64,000 nucleotides of DNA from Hylemonella gracilis str. Niagara R (GTDB lineage: Bacteria > Pseudomonadota > Gammaproteobacteria > Burkholderiales > Burkholderiaceae_C): the NCBI RefSeq assembly GCF_000600295.1, contig NZ_JEMG01000001.1, positions 1,493,165 to 1,557,164 on the forward strand, written 5' to 3'. Shown here in pieces: positions 45,979 to 56,066 of the stretch. The number at the start of each line of letters is the position of its first letter. Positions within the stretch are counted from its first letter, which is position 1. The translations under genes and the position numbers were made by a program. A model generated the notes under the pieces. It was not told the origin of the DNA and made no database searches. It worked only from the letters and a program-made list of their open reading frames with translations.

Positions 45979-48387
45979 ATGTCCGTGTCGAATCCCCCTG
46001 TTTTCGCGCTCAGCCGCGTGGACGGTCATCACCTGCATCTGCAAAGCAAGGAGGGGCACCAGGCCCATGTCTTCGTGCTGGAAGACGACATCGTGCGCGT
46101 GATGGTGCTGCCGGACGGCGCGCTGCGTTTTCCCCGCACCTGGGCGATTGCGCCGGGCGCCGATGACGTGCCGCGCGAGGGGCGGGATCGTTTTGACGTT
46201 TCAGGCTTTTCGTTGCCGAAGTTCGCGCTGGACCAGGATGAGCCAGGGGTACTGCAACTGACGACGGCGAGCATCCGCCTGCGCATCCGTTTGAGCGGCT
46301 TGCATTGCGACTGGGAGACGCGGGTCGAGGGCCGTTGGTGCCCCGTGGCCAGTGACCGCCCCACCCAGGCCTACAACTTTGGCTGGTGGGACAACAAGGT
46401 CTATCACTACCTCCAACGCGAGCCCGACGAGATGTATTTTGGCCTGGGCGAGCGCGCGGGCGAATCGAACCGCATGGGTCAGAGCTACCGCATGTGCAAT
46501 GTGGACCCCATGGGCTACAACGCCCGCACGAGCGATCCGCTCTACAAGCACATCCCGTTCTACATCACCTGGAAGAAAAAACCGGGCGTGGCCTTTGGTC
46601 TGTTCTACGACACGCTGTCGGAATGCCGCTTCGACATGGGGCGGGAGCTGGACAACTACCACGGCCACTACCGCTACTTCGTGGCCGAGCATGGCGACCT
46701 GGATCTCTACTTCATCGCGGGCGCCGTGCCCGCCGACGTGACCCGGCGCTACACCTGGCTGACCGGCCGTCCGGTGTTCTCGCCGAAGTGGGGCCTGGGC
46801 TATTCCGGCTCCACCATGACCTACACCGACGCGCCCAATGCCCAGGAGCGCATGAACGAGTTCCTCGATGGCTGCAGCCAGCACGACATCCTGTGCGACT
46901 CCTTCCACCTTTCGTCTGGCTACACCTCGATCGGCGACAAGCGCTACGTCTTCAACTGGAACCGCGACAAGTTTCCCGATCCGAAAGCCTTTGTCGAACA
47001 CTACCTCCAGCACGGCGTGAAGCTCTGCGCCAACATCAAACCCTGCCTGCTGCGCGATCACCCGCGTTATGCCGAGGCCGAGGCGGCCGGCCTCTTTGTG
47101 CGCGAACCCGATGGCACACCGGCCCAGGTGCAGTTCTGGGACGAAACCGGCGCCTACCTCGATTTCACCAACCCGGCCACCTACGCCTGGTGGCAAGCGC
47201 GCGTGACCGACGCATTGCTGGACTACGGCATCGCCTCTACCTGGAACGACAACAACGAGTTCGAGATCTGGAGCGACAAGCCGCTGGCCCACGGCTTTGG
47301 CAGCCCGTGGCCCGCCACCCAGGCCCGCCCGCTGCAAACCCTGCTGATGATCAAGGCCTCGTTCGAGGCGCAGCGCGCGCATGCGCCTGGCCAACGGCCT
47401 TTCCTGATTTCGCGCTCGGGGGCCGCGGGCATGCAGCGTTATGTGCAGACCTGGTCGGGTGACAACTACACCTCCTGGGAGACCCTGCGCTACAACATCA
47501 AGATGGCCATGGGCCTGGCGCTCAGCGGGGTGTCCAACACCGGCCATGACATCGGCGGTTTCGCGGGCCCCGCGCCGGAGCCTGAACTCTTTCTGCGCTG
47601 GGTGCAGCACGGCATCTTCCTGCCGCGTTTCTCCATCCACTCCTGGAACGACGACAAGACGGTCAACGAGCCCTGGATGTACCCGCAGATCACGCCGCAG
47701 ATCCGCGAACTCATCCGTCTGCGCTACCGACTGATGCCTTACCTGTACGACTTGTTGTGGCGCTCGCACCGCCACTACGAGCCGATGATCCGCCCCACGC
47801 TCCACGATTTTCCGCAGGACCCGCGGTGCTTCGAGGAGAACGACGACATGCTGCTCGGCGCCCAGCTCTTGGTGGCTTCCGTGGTCGAGCCCGGCCAGCG
47901 CGACCGCGAGGTCTATCTGCCCAAGGGCGCTTGCTGGGTGGATTACTGGAGTGGGGACCGCCACGAGGGCGGGCAAACCATCGTCTTGCCTGCGCCCTGG
48001 GACCGCCCGCCGCTGCTGGTGCGCGAAGGCAGCATCCTGCCGCTGAACCTGGCCGAACAGCATTTCGCGCAAGCAGCGGACCAGCGCGGCTTCGCGCTCT
48101 TTGTCGCCCCCGAGGGCGGTCAGCTGCGTTATGACTGCTTTGAAGACGACGGTGCAAGCGCCGCCGTGCACGAAGGGCAGCATGGCGAGTGGCAGGTCGA
48201 GATCCGCGCGGATGCACACGCCTTGCAGGTGGAGGTAAAGGCCGCGGGTGCCTGCCCTCCGCAGGCGGACGAGATCACCCTGCTGTTGCCGGCCCGCGAT
48301 GTGCGCCGCGTCACAACGCCCTCGGGTCAGATCATCGCTGACCAGGCTGGCGTGCAATGGCGTGAAGTGCTTGTGCGCCTGGGTTGA
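45979..48387 (+). CDS. Glycoside hydrolase family 31 alpha-glycosidase
   Basis: 802 aa without a signal peptide, hence cytosolic. An N-terminal beta-sandwich (about 1-240) is followed by the GH31 barrel. The nucleophile is Asp424 in STWNDNNEFE and the acid/base Asp495 in WSGDNYTSWE; FSPKWGLGYSGSTMTYTDA and NTGHDIGGFAG also mark the family. The C-terminal beta domains follow from about residue 650. Substrate may be an alpha-glucoside, alpha-xyloside or a charged glycoside taken up by the adjacent TRAP system. It probably shares LacI control with dctPQM. Confidence 0.92.
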   Translation: MSVSNPPVFALSRVDGHHLHLQSKEGHQAHVFVLEDDIVRVMVLPDGALRFPRTWAIAPGADDVPREGRDRFDVSGFSLPKFALDQDEPGVLQLTTASIRLRIRLSGLHCDWETRVEGRWCPVASDRPTQAYNFGWWDNKVYHYLQREPDEMYFGLGERAGESNRMGQSYRMCNVDPMGYNARTSDPLYKHIPFYITWKKKPGVAFGLFYDTLSECRFDMGRELDNYHGHYRYFVAEHGDLDLYFIAGAVPADVTRRYTWLTGRPVFSPKWGLGYSGSTMTYTDAPNAQERMNEFLDGCSQHDILCDSFHLSSGYTSIGDKRYVFNWNRDKFPDPKAFVEHYLQHGVKLCANIKPCLLRDHPRYAEAEAAGLFVREPDGTPAQVQFWDETGAYLDFTNPATYAWWQARVTDALLDYGIASTWNDNNEFEIWSDKPLAHGFGSPWPATQARPLQTLLMIKASFEAQRAHAPGQRPFLISRSGAAGMQRYVQTWSGDNYTSWETLRYNIKMAMGLALSGVSNTGHDIGGFAGPAPEPELFLRWVQHGIFLPRFSIHSWNDDKTVNEPWMYPQITPQIRELIRLRYRLMPYLYDLLWRSHRHYEPMIRPTLHDFPQDPRCFEENDDMLLGAQLLVASVVEPGQRDREVYLPKGACWVDYWSGDRHEGGQTIVLPAPWDRPPLLVREGSILPLNLAEQHFAQAADQRGFALFVAPEGGQLRYDCFEDDGASAAVHEGQHGEWQVEIRADAHALQVEVKAAGACPPQADEITLLLPARDVRRVTTPSGQIIADQAGVQWREVLVRLG

Positions 48388-48505
48388 GTTGGGTCTGAGG
48401 CTGGGCGTGACATTGGGTGCGAGTTCTTGCAGGTCGCCCGGCTAAACTGCGCTCAGCCTACTGAGTGATGGGCTTGCATCCAGAACATCCCGACGAGAGA
48501 CACGC

Positions 48506-49228
48506 ATGACGCCTTCCTCCCTGCCCACCCTGATGCTCCTGCCCGGCCTGAACTGCGACGCCGCAGTCTGGGCGCCGCAAGTGGCCGCGCTCAAGAAGCA
48601 AGTGAACTGCGTGGTGCCCGCCTGGGGCCTGCGTGATTCATTGACCGCCATGGCCGAGCAGGCCCTGGCCGAGGCGCCGACCGAGCGGTTCGCCCTGGCC
48701 GGCCATTCCATGGGCGGCCGCGTGGCGCTGGAGGTGATGCGCCTGGCCCCACAGCGCGTGACCCACCTGGCCTTGCTGGACACGGGTACGCATCCGCTGG
48801 CAGCGGGTGAGGCCGGCGAGAAGGAGAAGGCGGGCCGTTTGGCCTTGCTGAAGATCGCACGCGAGCAGGGCATGCGTGCGATGGCGCGGGAATGGGCCAA
48901 GGGCATGGTGCACCCGGACCGCATCGGTTCGCCCTTGTTCGAGGAGGTGCTGGACATGTTCGACCGGGGCAGCGCGGCGCAGTACGCCGCGCAGATCAAT
49001 GCGCTGCTCAACCGCCTGGACGCCACGCCCCTGCTGCCGAAGATTCAATGCCCCACGCTGGTATTGACGGGCCGCGAAGATGCCTGGAGCGGCCCGGCCC
49101 AGCACGAGGCCATGGCCGCCGCGATCACGGGCGCGAAGCTGGTGCTCGTTGAGCACAGTGGGCACATGACCACCCTGGAGCAGCCGGAGGCGGTGAACCG
49201 GGCGTTCGCGCAGTGGCTGAAGATCTAG
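48506..49228 (+). CDS. Alpha/beta-fold hydrolase
   Basis: 240 aa. The nucleophile elbow is LAGHSMGGRVAL (Ser near residue 71), the acid Asp is in LTGREDAWSG and the His in EHSGHMTTLEQP. LLPGLNCDAAVWAPQ near the N-terminus is the oxyanion-loop region. It belongs to the large esterase/lactonase-like group; the substrate cannot be read. It is a single gene between the GH31 unit and the converging tolA. Confidence 0.88.
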   Translation: MTPSSLPTLMLLPGLNCDAAVWAPQVAALKKQVNCVVPAWGLRDSLTAMAEQALAEAPTERFALAGHSMGGRVALEVMRLAPQRVTHLALLDTGTHPLAAGEAGEKEKAGRLALLKIAREQGMRAMAREWAKGMVHPDRIGSPLFEEVLDMFDRGSAAQYAAQINALLNRLDATPLLPKIQCPTLVLTGREDAWSGPAQHEAMAAAITGAKLVLVEHSGHMTTLEQPEAVNRAFAQWLKI

Positions 49229-49285
49229 GTCCACCGCCCTGACCCCAATGCCTCGTGCCTGAGCGGCGCAATGTCAGCGAGGCGC

Positions 49286-50191
49286 TCAGTCCCTGGGCCT
49301 GAAACTAAAGATGAACTCAGGTGGCACCTTGCCATCGGTGTCCTTGGGCAGGATGGCCGTCTTGTCGATGGCGCGCAGCACGGCCTCGTCCCACAGCCGG
49401 TTACCGCTGCTCTTGGTGAGCGTGCGGCTGGTCACGGCGCCGTCGGGCGCGGTGGTGACTTTCACTTCCGCGCTGATGTTGGGGTCGCTCAGGTTGTCGG
49501 GGAAGACAATATTGGGCTTGATGCGCGCGCGGATGCGGCCGGCGTAGTTGGCCGAGGGCCCCGCCGTGCGCGTGGCCTGGCCCGCCGCATTGGGCTGGGG
49601 CGTGGCTTCTGCCAGGCCGGCCATGCGGCGGATGTTCTCCTGGCGCAGTTGCTCACGCAGCTCGGTGGCCTCGCGCTCGCGGCGTTCGGCTTCTTCCTTG
49701 CGGCGTTTTTCCTCCGCCAGCTTGCGTTCGCGTTCCTTCTGTTCGCGCTGCTTCTGCTCGCGCTCCAAGCGTGCCTTGCGTTCGACCTCGGCCTTGCGGG
49801 CCTGCTCTTCGCGTTCACGCTCCAGGTTGATCTCGGCCTCCCGCTGTGCCTGAGCCTGCGCGCTCGGGGGGGGCGGGGGTGGCGGTTCCACCGGTGCGGG
49901 CGTGGGCTCGGGTTTTGGCTCCGGCGGCGTGGGCGGTGGGGGGTCGGGCGGTGCAGGTTGTGCCACGGGCGCCATTTCCTGCGGCACCGCGGCCCAAAGC
50001 TCCGCTTCCACGGCCAGCGAGGTGTCGCGTTTCCAACCCACACCCCAGGTCAGCGCGGCCACGAGCAGGACGTGGACCAGCAGGGCCAGGGCCAGGGCGC
50101 GTTTGTCGATGCCGCGCGGACGCGGGCTACCGTCGCCGGGGCGGGCAGTGGGAGGCAAGGCGCTGGCTTGGAAGGCGGAGGGGGCGTTCAC
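49286..50191 (-). CDS. tolA: TolA, cell-envelope Tol-Pal protein
   Basis: 301 aa. One N-terminal membrane helix (residues about 30-50, ALALALLVHVLLVAALTWGV), a Pro-rich linker (about 75-115), a long charged Glu/Arg/Lys/Ala coiled helix (about 120-195) and a C-terminal TonB-like domain (YAGRIRARIKPNIVFPDNLS, ending FIFSFRPRD). It links the TolQR motor in the inner membrane to Pal/TolB at the outer membrane during division. It is the last gene of ybgC-tolQ-tolR-tolA; tolB and pal are not adjacent. Confidence 0.92.
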   Translation of the reverse strand: MNAPSAFQASALPPTARPGDGSPRPRGIDKRALALALLVHVLLVAALTWGVGWKRDTSLAVEAELWAAVPQEMAPVAQPAPPDPPPPTPPEPKPEPTPAPVEPPPPPPPSAQAQAQREAEINLEREREEQARKAEVERKARLEREQKQREQKERERKLAEEKRRKEEAERREREATELREQLRQENIRRMAGLAEATPQPNAAGQATRTAGPSANYAGRIRARIKPNIVFPDNLSDPNISAEVKVTTAPDGAVTSRTLTKSSGNRLWDEAVLRAIDKTAILPKDTDGKVPPEFIFSFRPRD

Positions 50192-50251
50192 GCTGGGTCG
50201 GGATGCGAGGGGATGGTTAAAAGGGGGCGGGGCGGGCAGAAAAACACCGCC

Positions 50252-50686
50252 TCAGCGGGCGGTTTGCACCGAGAGGCCCACGCGCTGCACGCCGGCGCGT
50301 TGCAAGGTGTCCATGACCTTGACCACGGCCTCGTACTTCACGTTCTTGTCGGCGCTGATGACGACGGCGCTGTTGCCGCTCTCCGTACCCTGGACCTGGC
50401 CTTGCGCGCTCAGCACATTCGCGGCCAGCTCGTCCAGCCGCACGGTGCGCGTGTCGTCCCGGATGCGCAGGCGCAAGGTTTCGTCCTTGTTGACGATGAC
50501 CTCGATGACCTGGGTGGGCGAAGGCGCGGCCCTGCTCACGCTGGGCAGGGCGACCACGCTGGGCGTGATCAGCGGGGCCGTCACCATGAAGATGATGAGC
50601 AGCACCAGCATCACGTCGATGAAGGGCACCATGTTGATTTCATTGATGGTGCGTCGTCCGCGTCCGCGGTGGGCTACGCCGGGCAT
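50252..50686 (-). CDS. tolR: TolR, Tol-Pal energiser
   Basis: A 144-aa ExbD/TolR-family protein. One transmembrane helix carries the essential Asp in NMVPFIDVMLVLLIIFMV; the periplasmic part follows (LRLRIRDDTRTVRLDELAAN, VISADKNVKYEAVVKVMDTL). It works with TolQ as a proton-driven stator. The gene lies between tolQ and tolA with short gaps. Confidence 0.95.
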   Translation of the reverse strand: MPGVAHRGRGRRTINEINMVPFIDVMLVLLIIFMVTAPLITPSVVALPSVSRAAPSPTQVIEVIVNKDETLRLRIRDDTRTVRLDELAANVLSAQGQVQGTESGNSAVVISADKNVKYEAVVKVMDTLQRAGVQRVGLSVQTAR

Positions 50687-50707
50687 GCTGGATTCCCTTC
50701 CTGGTCT

Positions 50708-51403
<696 letters not shown>

Positions 51404-51418
51404 GGTTTCAGGGGCTTC

Positions 51419-51865
51419 CTACGGTGAATTTCCTGGCGGCAGGGCGGGCAGGGCGGGCAGGGCGCGCAGCACGGCCTCGGGCAGACGCGCCGGGTGCAGC
51501 GTGACCGCATCCACCCAGGCGATGTGCACATTGCCCTGGCAGAGCAAATGCTCTCCCAGCGTCGCGGTTTGCGCGATTGTGAGGGATGCGCGGCTGCTGG
51601 CGCTCAACTCGGCACTCACCGCAAGGACATCGTCCAGCCGAGCCGGGCGGTGGTAGCGGATGTCAGCCGCGCTGACGACGAACATGCCACCGGTCGTTTC
51701 GCGCAGCGCATGCTGGTCGATGCCCAGGGCGCGCAGCCATTCGGTGCGCGCGCGCTCGAAGAACTTCAGGTAGTTGGCGTAGAAGACGATGCCGCCCGCG
51801 TCCGTGTCTTCCCAGTACACGCGCACGGGCCAGGTGAAGGTGGCTGGGTGCGTGCGCTCGCTCAT
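51419..51865 (-). CDS. ybgC: YbgC-type acyl-CoA thioesterase (tol-pal associated)
   Basis: 148 aa from the ATG at 51863-51865, which overlaps the upstream aminotransferase stop by 4 nt; longer in-frame sequence upstream lies inside that gene and is rejected. The hot-dog-fold catalytic motif is VYWEDTDAGGIVFYANYLKF with ERARTEWLRALG. YbgC hydrolyses short or long acyl-CoA thioesters and is commonly first in the tol operon, as here. Confidence 0.93.
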   Translation of the reverse strand: MSERTHPATFTWPVRVYWEDTDAGGIVFYANYLKFFERARTEWLRALGIDQHALRETTGGMFVVSAADIRYHRPARLDDVLAVSAELSASSRASLTIAQTATLGEHLLCQGNVHIAWVDAVTLHPARLPEAVLRALPALPALPPGNSP

Positions 51866-53091
51866 CCCAGCAACTGGCGCAGGCGCGCCACGGCTTCCTG
51901 CAGTTGGGGCAGGGCGTTGGCGGTGGAGAAACGGATGTAACGGCCGGTGTCGGTCTGGCCGAAGTCGCGCCCCGGCGCCACGGCCAGGTGGGCGCGCTCC
52001 ATCAGCGCGAAGCTCAGGTCCCAGCTGTCCTTGACTTGCAGCTTTTGACAGGCCTGGGTGCAATCGGCCCATGCGTAGAAGGCGCCGTCGGGCATCACGG
52101 GCACGGTCAGGCCCAGGGCGTTGAGCGCGGGGATGAAATAGTCGCGCCGCGCCTTGAACTCGGCGCGGCGGCGCTCGTACTCCGCCAAGCTCTCGGGCTC
52201 GAAACAGGCCAGGGCCGCGTGCTGGGCGATGGTGCTGGGGCAGATGTAGAGGTTTTGCGCCAGCCGCTCGACCACCGGCACCAGCATCTGCGGCACCACC
52301 AGCCAGCCCAGGCGCCAGCCCGTCATGTTGAAGTACTTGCTGAAGCTGTTGATGGAGATGATGTTGTCGCCCAGCGCACTGCCGTCCGAACCCTTCAGGC
52401 CCAGCGCGCTCTGGCCATAACGTTCGTCGTGGCTCAGGCCCAGGTAGATCTCGTCCAGCAGGGTGATGCCTTCATGGTCGCGCACGACCTCGGCGATGCG
52501 GCGCAACTCCGCCGGGTCAATCGAGGTGCCTGTGGGGTTGGAGGGCGAGGCCAGCAGCACACCGCGTGTTTTGACGGTTCCGCCACGCGTGCTGTCGTTC
52601 CAGTGCGCACGCACCTGCTCGGCACTGAGCTGGAAGCGCTCGGCCGGGCCGCTGGGGATGAGCTTGGCCACGCCATCGGCCGCCTGCACGAACTGCCGGT
52701 TGCAGGGGTAGCTCGGGTCGGGCATCAGGATTTCGTCGCCGGCCTCGATCAGTGCCAGGCAGGCCAGTTGCAGCGCTGCGGAAGCACCCGCCGTGACCAC
52801 GATGCGTTCCGGCGCGATGTCCAGGCCGAAGCGCTGCGCATACCAGTTGCTGATGTGCTCGCGCAGCAACGGCAGGCCCGTCGCGTCGGTGTACTGGCTG
52901 CGGCCGTCGCGGATGGCGCGCTCCGCGGCCTCACGCACCAGCGGCGGCGCGGTGTAGTCCGGCTCGCCGATATTGAGGTAGATCATGGGCTCGCGACCCG
53001 CTGCAGCGGTGCGAGCCAGGGCGGCGGCGGCCTTGGCCACCTCCATGACGTAGAAGGGGGCGATCTTGCGGGCGCGTTCGGCGATTCTCAT
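51862..53091 (-). CDS. Pyridoxal phosphate-dependent aminotransferase
   Basis: 409 aa from the ATG at 53089-53091 (MRIAERARKIAPFYVMEV); an in-frame extension to 53316 overlaps nusB and is rejected. A class I aminotransferase with LNIGEPDYTAPPLV, VTAGASAALQLACLALI, ASPSNPTGTSID and the PLP-lysine segment INSFSKYFNMTGWRLGWLV. It probably uses an aromatic or branched amino acid or alanine; specificity is not visible. It lies between nusB and ybgC and is probably co-transcribed. Confidence 0.9.
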   Translation of the reverse strand: MRIAERARKIAPFYVMEVAKAAAALARTAAAGREPMIYLNIGEPDYTAPPLVREAAERAIRDGRSQYTDATGLPLLREHISNWYAQRFGLDIAPERIVVTAGASAALQLACLALIEAGDEILMPDPSYPCNRQFVQAADGVAKLIPSGPAERFQLSAEQVRAHWNDSTRGGTVKTRGVLLASPSNPTGTSIDPAELRRIAEVVRDHEGITLLDEIYLGLSHDERYGQSALGLKGSDGSALGDNIISINSFSKYFNMTGWRLGWLVVPQMLVPVVERLAQNLYICPSTIAQHAALACFEPESLAEYERRRAEFKARRDYFIPALNALGLTVPVMPDGAFYAWADCTQACQKLQVKDSWDLSFALMERAHLAVAPGRDFGQTDTGRYIRFSTANALPQLQEAVARLRQLLG

Positions 53092-53120
53092 GCGGGCGGG
53101 GCCTGACTTGCAGCGCTGGC

Positions 53121-53684
53121 TCAGCGGGCCTTGCCCGAGGCCTTGTCCGCCGCGACCTCGGCCGCGCGCAGCGTCGGCGCCAGTCCGTTGAGCACCGCGT
53201 TGACGTACTTGTGGCCGTCCGTGCCGCCGAAGGACTTGGTGAGTTCGATGTACTCGTTGAGCACCACGCGCCAGGGCACGTCCACGCAGTGCTGGAATTC
53301 GTAGGCGCCCATCCACATGATGGCGCGCTCGATGGGCGAGATCTCGGCCAGCTTGCGGTCCAGCAGGGGCAGGATGAGCTGGTCCAGCGCCTCGGCCTCG
53401 CTCACGCAGCCGTGCAGCAGCGCGTCGTAATGCGCGGCGTCGGCCTTGTGGAAGCCGGTCAGGTCGCGCGTGAAGGCGTCGATGTCGGCCGTGGGGTTGC
53501 GGCCCACCAGATGCTGGTAAAGCGCCTGCAGCGCGAACTCGCGCGAGCGGCTGCGGCCGGACAGGGACCGGCTCGGCTTGTGCACGGCCTTGCCCGGTGC
53601 GTGGCTTGCCGTGGCCTCCGCGGTCTTCGGGGCGTCGGCTTCGGTGCCGGGCGTGGGGGCGGGCTTGGCGTCGGGTTCGTTCAT
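53121..53684 (-). CDS. nusB: NusB transcription antitermination factor
   Basis: 187 aa. A Pro/Ala-rich N-terminal extension (about 40 residues) precedes the NusB core: [40 protein letters not shown] and [20 protein letters not shown]-type helix, ending [18 protein letters not shown]. It binds boxA RNA with NusE to prevent premature termination in rRNA operons. Its start overlaps the ribH stop by one base, the common rib-nus coupling. Confidence 0.95.
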   Translation of the reverse strand: MNEPDAKPAPTPGTEADAPKTAEATASHAPGKAVHKPSRSLSGRSRSREFALQALYQHLVGRNPTADIDAFTRDLTGFHKADAAHYDALLHGCVSEAEALDQLILPLLDRKLAEISPIERAIMWMGAYEFQHCVDVPWRVVLNEYIELTKSFGGTDGHKYVNAVLNGLAPTLRAAEVAADKASGKAR

Positions 53685-54157
53685 CAGATGTTGTTCAGCA
53701 GGTTGGCCATTTCCACGGCGGTGCGGGCCGCGTCGCGGCCTTTCTCGCTCTGGCGGGCGACGGCCTGGGCCATGTTCTCGACCGTGAGTATGGCGTTGGC
53801 GATCGGGGTCTGGTAGTCCAGCGCGACGCGGGTGACGCCCGCGCCGGATTCATTGGCCACCAACTCGAAGTGGTAGGTCTCGCCACGGATGATGCAGCCC
53901 AGGGCGACCAGCGCGTCGTAATGCGTCTTCTCGGCCAGGGCCTGCAGGGCGCTGGGCACTTCCAGCGCGCCGGGCACGAAGAAGTGGTCGATGTTGCGCT
54001 CCTGCACGCCCAGCGCGAGCAGCTCGGCGCGGCAGGCGGCCGCCAGGGCGTCGGTCACCTCCTGGTTGAAGCGGGCCTGCACGATACCGATGGCGAGGTC
54101 GCTGCCGTCGAGGCGGGCGTCGCCGGCTTGGAGTTGTCCTTGGTTGGCGCCGAACAT
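53684..54157 (-). CDS. ribH: 6,7-dimethyl-8-ribityllumazine synthase
   Basis: 157 aa, full length. The core begins [19 protein letters not shown]; the active-site blocks [14 protein letters not shown] and [20 protein letters not shown] are intact. It condenses the butanone phosphate made by RibB with the pyrimidine product of RibD to give lumazine. It lies between ribB (63 bp upstream) and nusB (overlapping). Confidence 0.96.
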   Translation of the reverse strand: MFGANQGQLQAGDARLDGSDLAIGIVQARFNQEVTDALAAACRAELLALGVQERNIDHFFVPGALEVPSALQALAEKTHYDALVALGCIIRGETYHFELVANESGAGVTRVALDYQTPIANAILTVENMAQAVARQSEKGRDAARTAVEMANLLNNI

Positions 54158-54220
54158 GGGGGATTCCTTCGAAAGTGGATGAGAGGTTGGGGCAGCGTGG
54201 CGTGTCAGTGGGGATCGCGA

Positions 54221-55339
54221 TCAGGGCGAGATGTACTCGACGATCTCCAGCCCGTAACCGACCACGCTGGGCAGGCGGCGGGACTGACCCAGCAGCCGCA
54301 TGCGCTGGACCCGGTGCTCGCGCAGGATCTGCGCGCCGATGCCGTAGGTGCGCAGGTCCACCGTGCTGCGTGGCGCCGGGGCGCTGCCCGTGAATTGAGC
54401 CAGCAAGTCGCTGGCGTTTTCACCGCAATTGAGCAGCACCACGATGCCGCAGCCCTCGCGCGCGACCCGGGCCAGGCTGGCGTCCAGGCTCCAGGAATGG
54501 CGTGCACGGCCTACTTCCAGTGCGTCCAGCAGGGACAGCGGTTCGTGCACGCGGGTGAGTACGGGGTCTTGCTCCCTGCGCTCCGGCATGTCCAGGCCCA
54601 TGGTCAGCGCCAGGTGCAGGCCCTTGCTGGGCTTGTCGCGGTAGGCATGCGCGGTGAACTCGCCGTATGCGGTCTTGAGCGGACGGCTCGCGACCTTTTC
54701 GATCAGAGACTCGGTGCGACTGCGGTACTCAATCAGGTCGGCGATGGTGCCGATCTTCAGGCCGTGCTCGGCGGCGAAGAGCTGCAGGTCCGGCAGGCGG
54801 GCCATGGTGCCGTCGTCCTTCATGACCTCGCAGATCACGGCGGCCGGCGAGCAGCCCGCCATGGCGGCCAGGTCGCAACCGGCTTCGGTATGGCCAGCGC
54901 GCATCAGCACGCCGCCGTCCACGGCCTGCAGCGGGAAGATGTGACCGGGCTGCACCAGGTCCTCGGGCTTGGCGTCGCGGGCCACCGCAGCCTGCACGGT
55001 GCGGGCGCGGTCGGCGGCCGAAATGCCGGTGCTCACGCCCGTGGCCGCTTCGATGCTGACGGTGAAGGCCGTGCCATGCTGCGCGCCGTTGCGCGCCGCC
55101 ATGGGCGGCAGGCGCAGGTGCTCGCAGCGCTCGCGCGTCAGGGTCAGGCAGATCAGGCCACGCGCGTGCTTGGCCATGAAGTTGATGGCTTCGGCCGTGA
55201 CGTGGTCGGCGGCGATGACGATGTCGCCTTCGTTCTCGCGGTCTTCCTCGTCCACGAGGATGACCATGCGGCCGGCGCGCATCTCGGCCACGATGTCCTC
55301 GACGGGCGAGATGGGAACGGGCGATGGCTTGGTGTTCAT
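54221..55339 (-). CDS. ribB: 3,4-dihydroxy-2-butanone-4-phosphate synthase fused to a degenerate GTP cyclohydrolase II-like domain (RibBX type)
   Basis: 372 aa. The N-terminal DHBP synthase domain (1-205) is intact: [34 protein letters not shown] and [17 protein letters not shown]. The C-terminal half (about 210-372) has the cyclohydrolase II fold pattern ([31 protein letters not shown]) but lacks the zinc-binding SECLTGDxFxSxxCDCG cysteines. This is the RibBX architecture described in Proteobacteria, where the second domain is not a cyclohydrolase. A separate RibA is therefore needed elsewhere. It overlaps ribE by 4 nt. Confidence 0.88.
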   Translation of the reverse strand: MNTKPSPVPISPVEDIVAEMRAGRMVILVDEEDRENEGDIVIAADHVTAEAINFMAKHARGLICLTLTRERCEHLRLPPMAARNGAQHGTAFTVSIEAATGVSTGISAADRARTVQAAVARDAKPEDLVQPGHIFPLQAVDGGVLMRAGHTEAGCDLAAMAGCSPAAVICEVMKDDGTMARLPDLQLFAAEHGLKIGTIADLIEYRSRTESLIEKVASRPLKTAYGEFTAHAYRDKPSKGLHLALTMGLDMPERREQDPVLTRVHEPLSLLDALEVGRARHSWSLDASLARVAREGCGIVVLLNCGENASDLLAQFTGSAPAPRSTVDLRTYGIGAQILREHRVQRMRLLGQSRRLPSVVGYGLEIVEYISP

Positions 55340-55983
55340 GAGTTTGCTTTCAACATGCGCTCGACGTAGCGGGCGACGGTGTCGATTTCCAGGTTCACCC
55401 CCGAGCCGGCCTTGAGCAGGCCCAGGGACGTGTTTTGCACGGTGTGCGGGATGAGGTTGATGCTGATCTCGCAGCCGCCGCCCGAGGCGGCGGGCTGGTC
55501 CACGACCTGGTTCACCGTCAGGCTCACGCCGTTGACGGTGATCGAACCCTTGTAAGCGAGGTAGCGGGCCAGTTCTTGGGGAATGCGGATGCGCAGCTCC
55601 CAGCTTTCGCCGACCTGGGCGAAGTGGCTGACCGTGCCCACGCCGTCCACATGGCCCGAGACGATGTGCCCGCCCAGGCGGTCGCCCGCGCGCAGGGCTT
55701 TTTCAAGGTTGACGGTCTGGCCCTCGCTCAACCCCGTGGTCTTGGCCAGGGATTCGGCGGAAATGTCGATGGTGAACTGCCGGCGCGACGAGTCCAGCGT
55801 GGTGACCGTCATGCAGGCGCCGTTGAGCGCGATGCTGTCGCCCAGGCCGACGTCGTCCAGGTAATCGGGGGGAGATGTGTCAGGCGGGCAGGCGATGGTC
55901 AGGCGCTTGCCGTGCTGCAAAGAACTGCCGAGGTCGTGGCTGGCGACGATGCGCCCCACGCCGGTGATGATGCCGGTGAACAT
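55336..55983 (-). CDS. ribE: Riboflavin synthase, alpha chain
   Basis: 215 aa from the ATG at 55981-55983, the start shared by the family ([15 protein letters not shown]); the larger in-frame reading upstream is rejected. Two lumazine-binding repeats are visible: [16 protein letters not shown] with [15 protein letters not shown], and [17 protein letters not shown] with [12 protein letters not shown]. It dismutates two lumazines into riboflavin. It is first in the ribE-ribB-ribH-nusB run. I could not recognise an FMN riboswitch upstream. Confidence 0.96.
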   Translation of the reverse strand: MFTGIITGVGRIVASHDLGSSLQHGKRLTIACPPDTSPPDYLDDVGLGDSIALNGACMTVTTLDSSRRQFTIDISAESLAKTTGLSEGQTVNLEKALRAGDRLGGHIVSGHVDGVGTVSHFAQVGESWELRIRIPQELARYLAYKGSITVNGVSLTVNQVVDQPAASGGGCEISINLIPHTVQNTSLGLLKAGSGVNLEIDTVARYVERMLKANS

Positions 55984-56066
55984 AGGGGCGCTATTTTCGC
56001 AGAACCGGGCCGCCCGGGTCGGACGCGCGCCTGTTTGACCCCAGGGCGCGGACCAGGGGACCGTGT

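Noticed and set aside
46201-48357. 718-codon frame antisense to the GH31 gene
   Set aside because: Shadow of a clearly conserved GH31 enzyme; no motif, signal or ribosome site on the minus strand.
55984-56066. FMN riboswitch ahead of ribE
   Set aside because: The short gap does not show the conserved RFN sequence blocks or room for the structure.
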